Shown here: positions 57,506 through 64,000 of the stretch, piece by piece
How positions within the stretch are numbered: the first letter of the stretch is position 1
Layout of the letters: the number at the start of each line of letters is the position of its first letter
NCBI GenBank assembly: GCA_022457155.1
Contig: JAJGOT010000051.1
Coordinates: 594,501 to 658,500, forward strand
DNA: 64,000 nt
Direction: 5' to 3'
Source of the DNA: Cladopsammia gracilis
Lineage: Eukaryota > Cnidaria > Anthozoa > Scleractinia > Dendrophylliidae
Program-made: the position numbers and the translations under genes
The notes under the pieces: generated by a model
Database searches by the model: none
What the model saw: only the letters and a program-made list of their open reading frames with translations
Told to the model about the DNA's origin: nothing

Positions 57506-57699
57506 GGTGACTCTGGAAACGGGAATTCCTCGTTGATGCGCATGAAATGGTAGCCTTCGAATACAGCCGCCTCGCAGCGAACGCCCCTAGCGGCCGGGAG
57601 CGATGAGAGGCGGCTGTATTCGCCGGCTACCATTTCATGCGCATCAACGAGGAATTCTCATTTCCAGAGTCACCCGTCCTTCTTAGACAGCGGGACACT
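57481..57699. mobile_element. Fold-back element sharing its end with the minisatellite
   Basis: AGTGTCCCGCTGGCTAAACA followed by GGACGGGTGACTCTGGAAA and GCGCATGAAATGGTAGCC (57481-57560) is mirrored by 57612-57699. The outermost 20 bp of both arms are minisatellite-type units. Confidence 0.85.
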
Positions 57700-57798
57700 G
57701 CTGTCTTAGAAAATTCACAACTATTTGCTCACAGGCGTCAAACAAGGTGCATTTTCTGAATAGAGTCATATTCAAATAAGTGCTTGGTGTGGGTGTTA

Positions 57799-59292
57799 CG
57801 CCACAAAATGTAATAATTGACGCAAAATGTAATAGTAACCCAAAATGTAATACTTTTGACGCAAAATGTAATAGTAACCCAAAATGTAATAACGTTTGAC
57901 GCAAAATGTAATAAACTCGGTAACCCAAAATGTAATAACTTTTGACGCAAAATGTAATAAACTAAAGTAACGCAAAATGTAATAACTTCATGCAGTTTTG
58001 TCCTAGCTCAGTGGGGAAGTACACATATGAACATCTATACTTGGAAACGAAAAACGCCATCTGTCAATTAAGCTGTACACGTCATCGATCACGTGACTAG
58101 AGCGAAAAAATCTACTATTTCCGTTTTATTATACAACACAACATTTTGGGGTAAAAAAAGGAACGAGGATCGCATGTAGAAAAACGTATTTCTTCCAGTA
58201 AATTGACTTTATGAAAAACCAGCCAGCTATTTTGTTTCAGCCGGTCTATTGATCTATGCCAGTTAACCTAGACTGCGTCACAGGCTATGTTAACCGCGAG
58301 ACGGGTTTACCTGTTGACTTAAACACCTTTTACTTGGTTTCGAGTCATTTCGCAACACAGGCAAACGTGAATAACTGCCACGAATGTGGGCTCTATTTCT
58401 GATCATTGCTCTCAGGAGGGAAGTGAATAAAGGTACACAAATCCACAGATCCCTTCTAAATTTGTACTTGAATCCGTTGATCCACAAAAATAAAATTCAC
58501 AAATCCAAAAGCACGAATTATTTTACAGTAGCCTTGTAGATTGTGTTTTAGCAAAACGTTTCGGCCATGGAAATAAAAACAAAACAAAACAAATTTCTAA
58601 AGAGGGTTGAAATCCACCGAACTTTAGAATTAACAAAAACCAAAATCTGGGGCCCAAAAAATGGATAAATATGCCGCATTTGCAGGACATGATCCCAAAA
58701 TCCGTTAAAAGTTTGCTCTGAATCCGCAATCCTCAGATCCGTAGATCGATTCACCCCCCTCCCCCAGGAAAGCTCAGAGATTTAGACTTCTCAGACCTTA
58801 CCTTATGCACAGAAGGAGACAATGTGAACTTTTATTGTGTTTGGTGTTATTTTTATTGCCGTTTTTAATCCTTTTGTAGCCATTTTGATATAGCTTTCTG
58901 TTCGTTACTTCGAAGGTTCCAGGTTTATCTTCATCGCTCGGCAAACGCTCGATATCCAACTTATACTTTGCTCAAGGGGCTTCTTACTCTCTTGAATATG
59001 GTTGCTAAATGTTTCTGGTTAAAACGTTGACTTGTGTAGTTGAAACGGAGATATAAGCGATTTTCGATCTGGTCACGTGACCGATGACGTGTACAACTTA
59101 ATTGATAGGTGGCGTTTGTAAAACTGAAGTTATTACATTTTGCGTCAAAAGTTATTACATTTTGGGTTACCGAGTTTATTACATTTTGCGTCAAAAGTTA
59201 TTACATTTTGGGTTACTATTACATTTTGCGTCAAAAGTTATTACATTTTGGGTTACTATTACATTTTGCGTCAATTATTACATTTTGTGGCG
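57799..59292. mobile_element. DNA transposon with termini made of ACGCAAAATGTAATAA repeats
   Basis: The left arm (57799-57990) consists of eight to nine copies of a unit alternating GACGCAAAATGTAATA and ACCCAAAATGTAATA. The right arm (59128-59292) is the inverse. The inverted match continues inward to AATTAAGCTGTACACGTCAT (58069) versus ATGACGTGTACAACTTAATT (59084). TGTGGGT occurs just outside both ends. The interior has no recognisable gene. Confidence 0.85.
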
Positions 59293-59762
59293 TGTGGGTA
59301 CTTTCTTGCTTAAAGCAAAAGCAACGACAAACAACGAAAAGCAAAAGGAAAGCAAAGCCACAATGTTGGATTTTAACTTTTGAACATTAACAGTAAATGG
59401 TAGATTCTGCATGTACCGGTCACATATTACGTAAAACAAAAGGAACAAAGAACGACAATAATACAAATGCAAAACAAGACCAAAAATACAATACCTCACA
59501 AACAATAGAAGACAATGAGTGGTTGGATACCGGTACATGCAGAAATACCCCAGTAAATGCAAAGGAACGCATATGAAACGAATATTGCGTAACGGTGCGC
59601 AATAGTATAATCTTCAACCTTCTAGTTGAATCAGCAGAGGTGAAAGTGTCGTTTTAGCCAGTTAGTCTTTCAGTTTAGAGAAACAGAACTGAGTTCGTCC
59701 TACAACCGAAGTTTTCAGATTCCACATTCAGTTTGTGCACACAAACAAACCATAAAACATTG

Positions 59763-60143
59763 AACACGGACCCCCGCTATAAAAGGAACCTTGGTCTGGC
59801 CAAGTCGTCAGTCATTTCACACTTGACACCGAACTGTCAACATCACGTGCATCCGCTCGCCAATGGAGAACCGTTACCGGCGCGAAATTCAAATTTGGCA
59901 AGCTAAAATATTATATTCATGCTAAAAGGCGCATAAATTCAAATAATGTTTTTAGTTTCATTTTCGTGAAAGATAAATCCTAAACAAGATTGAGCTGGTG
60001 AAGGTAGAATTGGACCAATTTTTTGGGGCAACGGTCTTCCTCCGTGTTGCTCGCAGTGTTAGCCATCTTTGATTAGCCGTTGAAGCAGTGATGGTGTGAC
60101 AAAGGGGGCGGAGCTATCCCTTTTATAGTGCGGGTCCGTGTTT
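59763..60143. mobile_element. MITE with AACACGGACCC termini
   Basis: AACACGGACCCCCGCTATAA and inverted AAACACGGACCCGCACTATA, both continuing AAAAGG, bound a 380-bp element. Confidence 0.82.
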
Positions 60144-61271
60144 AAAGTGAGATGAAATGTTAACGTCATTAAATTAAATTGAATCACATTTACATTTGAT
60201 CTCACTTAATACGACTGCTACGCGGCCCTCACACATTGTTCACTAAAATATTAAACTTCACTTTATTTGACTCAGTCTCTTCTCTGCGTTATATCGCTTT
60301 GCACTTTATTATTATTACTATAGTATAAATGTGTACGCATTGTCATCACAAACTGCTAAGAAAAGTGGAAATATTTCCCGGATTAGCTTAATCGGTACAA
60401 GAGCATTTCACGATGAAAATGTTCCATATTAAATATATGGGAAATTTAAAATAATGTCCGTGTTTCGTTTCAAAATGTGTTTTTCCTCGTTTTTTTTTCT
60501 TATTGAAAAAGAGACTTCGAGCCGAGGTTTAACCGTCCTACTTCAAGTCTCCTTTACAATAATTTCTCCTAACTGGTCTTCAAATATTTTGAATGGCTTC
60601 CATTAAAAGCTCCGACATGATGACGATGGTAAAATCGAACGAATGGGAGGAGGCGGCTGTCACAGGCTAACCAGCACGCAACAGCGACTACAAAACCCAC
60701 GCGTTTTTTTCTCTTCTCGTAACCATGAAAACGCAGGAAAGGCAGAGTAATAAGTTGGCTCGGCTGACCAAGTACCGGATTAGATTGTCCTGCAATCTTC
60801 GAGGGTTCTCAGAGCTCGCGTTCTTCGCAAGAGCGGTTGCTGAGCAAAACTGCTTTAGTTAAAAAAAATGTCTTGACCATCTTTGAAAGAAAACTAGTGG
60901 AATAAGATAACTTTCAGATTGACATGTGTTACTGTATTGTGTGGAGTTCCTTATCTGAGAAGGAGCGAAGCTGTCTTTTTGTCATAGTGATGACTTTTCA
61001 AATTATAATTGATCCCTAACTTTAAAATAACATTAGCATTAAACCTTGCAACTCGGCTGCTTCTCGACTTAACATATCGTGCTATACGAATCAAAATCTA
61101 GTCAAGCAAAAGGTCATTTACGTTGATGGTCAATGTCTACATGTGTATCTTATAGTGGAAAGCTAAGGTGATTTCCTTTGGAGTGATAGCGATAAAAAGA
61201 GCGGATTTGAGACAAAACTTGCCCTCCCCTCTCCTCCCCTCTGTTGTGTTAGTTCATTTTGAACATAATTC
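60144..61271. other. Downstream of the minus-strand gene
   Basis: Probably holds its 3' UTR on the minus strand. I found no convincing polyadenylation signal or other element. Confidence 0.45.
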
Positions 61272-61379
61272 CTATGGCCTCCATTTGACGTCTCCGACGC
61301 CGTGGAACTGTCGTTTGAGTGACTGGGGATCCGACCAGCCGGAGTTAAGGTAGCTGTCATCTTCGTCTGTTTCCAGTTT
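61272..61379 (-). CDS. Terminal exon of unrecognised minus-strand gene
   Basis: On the minus strand an acceptor (TTTTTACAG) is followed by 35 codons and TAG. The peptide begins KLETDEDDSYLNSGWSDPQS and ends FHGVGDVKWRP, with acidic, then Trp-containing, then basic character typical of a conserved C-terminus. It joins in phase 0 to the exon at 61728-61823, giving the continuous stretch RKQEELKKLETDEDDS. I do not recognise the family. A longer open frame overlaps this exon in another frame but ignores the splice site. This gene runs opposite to the lectin cluster. Confidence 0.6.
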   Translation of the reverse strand, partial: KLETDEDDSYLNSGWSDPQSLKRQFHGVGDVKWRP

Positions 61380-61727
61380 CTGTAAAAACAAGTGCATGTT
61401 GTATACATTGTATATCATGTTACATATCAATTATAATTATTAGGATGGTTAATCGATTGTAACAGGGGCTCTCCCCGTAAAGCCCAGAAGGGTTTGTCGA
61501 GAGTCCCTGCTCCATAATAATTATATTTAAGACAGCAATGTAAAAGATTATTCTTCGGAGGAAATAAAAATGAATAAAATGAAAATAGGCCTTGTCAAAA
61601 TCATAAATGGTGGTGATGATGTTGAGACTGTTTGAACAGGTCTTTCAACAAATTTGAGTAGGTTTAAACTTAAAGCGTCAAACGTCTGCCCATGGCTTGT
61701 TTATAACAATTTAAGGTTGTCACCGAC

Positions 61728-61823
61728 CTTGAGCTCCTCTTGTTTTCTATAAGCATAAGCCATCATTTGTTTCCGCTGTTCTTCACTGAACACAGGTTCT
61801 CTGCTTGGTGGTCCCTGCCCTTT
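61728..61823 (-). CDS. Penultimate exon of the same minus-strand gene
   Basis: A 96-bp exon (32 codons, phase 0 at both ends) lies between acceptor CTTGTGTTGCAG and donor AAG|GTCGGT. It encodes a charged, helix-prone peptide starting KGQGPPSREPVFSEEQRKQM and ending AYRKQEELK. Because it joins in frame to the terminal exon at 61379 and both have intact splice sites, I take it as a real gene rather than a chance frame. The donor is non-consensus at +3 and +4. A MITE (61857-62306) starts about 34 bp upstream of it in the intron. Product unknown. Confidence 0.6.
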
Positions 61824-61856
61824 CTGCAACACAAGGATGCACAAATGCAACGGTTA

Positions 61857-62306
61857 ATGGGGCTATGTCGCAAGGTGAGTCTGCGCAATGAGTTCCTGTC
61901 ATGTTACGTCACCTGACGTCACACATGTCAAATTTCTATTGTTCCCTCACGGATCGCGGCAAGTTTTATCGCGCTTGCACTCGTGTCGAACCACGCAAAG
62001 TAAACAAACACACGATCGATTTCGCTTTTAAATTTCCCCCTCAACTTCTACCACTACTGGAAGACATCGAATTTTTCGAAGGCACGACTAACAAATCGCA
62101 GAAATAATTTACCAAAAATCCAGCCAAGTAAATACTCTAACTAATTTGTAAACTTGAGATCTATCCTTCCACGCAATACGACGGGATGGAACGGATTGCA
62201 ATGAATTCGACAGTAATGGCCGCCAACTTGATAAAAAGCCACCGGAAGTTTTTCAAGTTGCTAGTACCCAGTACTCACCCGCCATCCTCGCGACATAGCC
62301 CCTTTA
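61857..62306. mobile_element. GCTATGTCA-family MITE, copy 4
   Basis: The ends are ATGGGGCTATGTCGCAAGG and the inverted AAGGGGCTATGTCGCGAGG. It lies in the intron of the minus-strand gene, about 34 bp from an acceptor. A 68-codon plus-strand frame inside has no recognisable domain. Confidence 0.72.
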
Positions 62307-62336
62307 ATGGTAATACGAACAATTGACAACATATCT

Positions 62337-62588
62337 TAAGGTGGCTCCAAACAGTTTCCAGCACTTTTCAAGACTTACCCAATGACTGGTAAACACGTTG
62401 TTACCATTTTTGTGACACAATATGTTACTATGGCAACAGTATAACGTGCTGAAAACACCCTTAATTTTAGCTTTAAGTGTTCATAACTCAAAAATGACTT
62501 GCTGAACCCCATTTTTTATTGTCGAATTTTGATCAGTAGGATAGGATGTAACTTTTGGCAAAGTAGGTGGGGTTCAGAGCCACCTTAA
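62337..62588. mobile_element. MITE with TTAAGGTGGCTC termini
   Basis: TTAAGGTGGCTCCAAAC and the inverted TTAAGGTGGCTCTGAAC bound about 250 bp of AT-rich sequence. TTAA at both ends would suit a piggyBac-type target, tentatively. Confidence 0.7.
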
Positions 62589-62637
62589 ATTTTCGCATTC
62601 GTTTGATATCATGATTGTAACATCAACTGAGAAAGAG

Positions 62638-62754
62638 TAGCCTGTTCCAGGCTCTCAGATAGTGGGGGCGAGCGAAAAATGTCGGAGCGAGCTTTTTTCT
62701 TCGCTACCAACATTTTTCGCTCGCCTCCACTATCTGAGAGCCTGGAACAGGCTA
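62638..62754. mobile_element. hAT-like 117-bp fold-back MITE
   Basis: TAGCCTGTTCCAGGCTCTCA is mirrored at the right end, with further pairing through GATAGTGG and GCGAGCGAAAAATGT. A perfect 8-bp duplication AGAAAGAG flanks it (62630-62637, 62755-62762). Confidence 0.92.
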
Positions 62755-62762
62755 AGAAAGAG

Positions 62763-63323
62763 TGGTTGTAATGACCCATCAAATTCTAAGTCTTCTAAGT
62801 CTTAAGGTGTTTCCTTCCAGTTTCCATGCAGCTGCACCGAACATTTTTGAGCGGCCGTTTAACTAACTTTCCTTTATTGAATTAGTATGAAACTTACACA
62901 AAATATTGCACTTAGTTTGAAGTTTATTAGAGTGTAACTATTTTGAAAATCTCATTTAAAATTTCGGAGATAAACGAGAAGCATCGAAATCACTTGAGCC
63001 TAAATTCCGAGTGATTGCGATGGCATCTAGAAAAACCAGAACTATAATGATATAAACTATGGCATATAGCAAACAAAATATCTAAAAACTAGTAACTTTT
63101 GTCAAGCCGAATTTGAGTAAATCGGAAAAACATTTCGAACTTGTGATTTTGCATGCGTATGAGCGCATCCATAAGTTGCTCAATTAAGCTTATAAAAGTT
63201 TAATTTCTCATTCTCAAATTTACGCCAAAATGTTTGTTTAGTGTATGAAATGAAACTACATGTATTTCAAATGGACAGACTGCAAATCACAGTAGTTGCT
63301 AAATATATATATATCTCTGTGTC

Positions 63324-63386
<63 letters not shown>

Positions 63387-63539
63387 AAATCCTATACCAA
63401 TTGCAGAACATTTTAGGAGGAGCCACCCACAATGTGAGCACAGCCACAGACAACACAAAAATAAGTAAGGAAAATAATGCAAAGTGAAATTAATACGTTA
63501 TTTAACGAACTAAATGCCCGCACACGTCAATTAAATAAA
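62763..63539. other. Intron of the minus-strand gene, unassigned part
   Basis: Nothing recognised. Confidence 0.45.
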
Positions 63540-63645
63540 CAAATAATGCACGCGCACAAATAATGCACCAATAATGCACACGCACAATAATGCACGCGTG
63601 CAATAATGCACGCGTACCAATAATGCACGCGCACAAATAATGAAA
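63540..63645. repeat. Tandem repeat of AATAATGCACGCGCACA units
   Basis: Five to six degenerate units of 16-19 bp with alternating purine-pyrimidine CGCGCACA stretches. Confidence 0.85.
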
Positions 63646-63991
63646 TTTATGAACGTTTGAAAGCGTTTCTCGTTTCAGTTTTGGAAAATAGGAAACCACA
63701 GTTTTTTGACTGAGTCCTCAGTTGATATTGTAGTTTTAACGCTTTTCTACATAATTTCAAAAACAGCGAAATACATGTAGATTTTATTTTAACTTTTATG
63801 GTCGTTTCTTTGTTACATGAGCAACATGGTCTCGAAGTTTCATTGAAACATTGCAACATGGTCAAATAAAATAATAAAGTTCACCTAAAACGCTTACAAT
63901 TGAACGTTTATAGGATAATATGTCTTTAGATCTCAATTTAACTTTTTTTAGTAACCTTAATTAAGCACGATGGCTGTTTGATGTTTCTCAC

Positions 63992-64000
63992 CTTTTGAAG
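63992..64000 (-). CDS. Possible upstream exon of the minus-strand gene, cut by window edge
   Basis: The last nine bases read CTTCAAAAG on the minus strand and are followed by a strong donor, GTGAGA. If phase 0, this would join the exon at 61823 as Leu-Gln-Lys-Lys-Gly. Only the splice-site match supports it. Confidence 0.3.

Noticed and set aside
61163..61408. 81-codon minus-strand frame
   Set aside because: It overlaps the better supported exon 61272-61379 in another frame and ignores its splice acceptor.

Overview
The window looks like animal nuclear DNA, most likely from a cnidarian and probably a stony coral. The reasons are AT-rich non-coding sequence, short spliced exons with GT/AG borders, no bacterial-style gene packing, and a dense load of short inverted-repeat transposons of the kind that crowd cnidarian genomes. 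The species assignment is inference. Long open reading frames are nearly absent; the real genes had to be assembled from small exons.

The main content is a tandem cluster of three plus-strand genes, each encoding a membrane-anchored protein with one SUEL (galactose/rhamnose-binding lectin) domain. Gene 1 (about 9.1-14.6 kb) has a tentative signal exon, a divergent SUEL exon and a Pro/Thr stalk ending in a hydrophobic segment with a 12-residue tail. Gene 2 (19.5-28.0 kb) has a signal exon, a SUEL exon and a Thr-rich stalk ending in a GPI-type hydrophobic C-terminus. Gene 3 (39.2-52.9 kb) has a signal exon, the most canonical SUEL exon, a Thr/Asn stalk exon, and a transmembrane plus roughly 139-residue cytoplasmic exon. 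Every intron I can place in the three genes is phase 1, so all exons are interchangeable in frame. The YGR and DPC sugar-binding motifs are intact in gene 3, half changed in gene 2 and lost in gene 1, while the eight-cysteine framework is kept in all three. Together this suggests a diversified surface-recognition family with three ways of reaching the membrane; the function is inference.

At the right end a different gene lies on the minus strand. Its last two coding exons (61728-61823 and 61272-61379) and possibly a splice donor at the window edge are visible; I do not recognise the protein.

The rest is mobile DNA. Region 1-8.1 kb is a large imperfect inverted repeat interrupted by a 2.1-kb terminal-inverted-repeat element that carries a broken SWIM zinc-finger fragment. 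A pogo/Tigger-like element (12075-13465) with a broken HIRAN-like reading frame and a nested MITE ends just before the last exon of gene 1. hAT-like MITEs with 8-bp target duplications sit at 9447, 43428 and 62638, and Harbinger-like ones with TTA duplications at 13999 and 54802. A hammerhead ribozyme core in a Penelope-like remnant lies at about 37.57-37.62 kb. Several elements have termini made of tandem repeats (57.0-59.3 kb), and a 12-bp minisatellite sits at 55.06-55.45 kb. The remaining stretches are intron or intergenic sequence in which I see nothing I can name.
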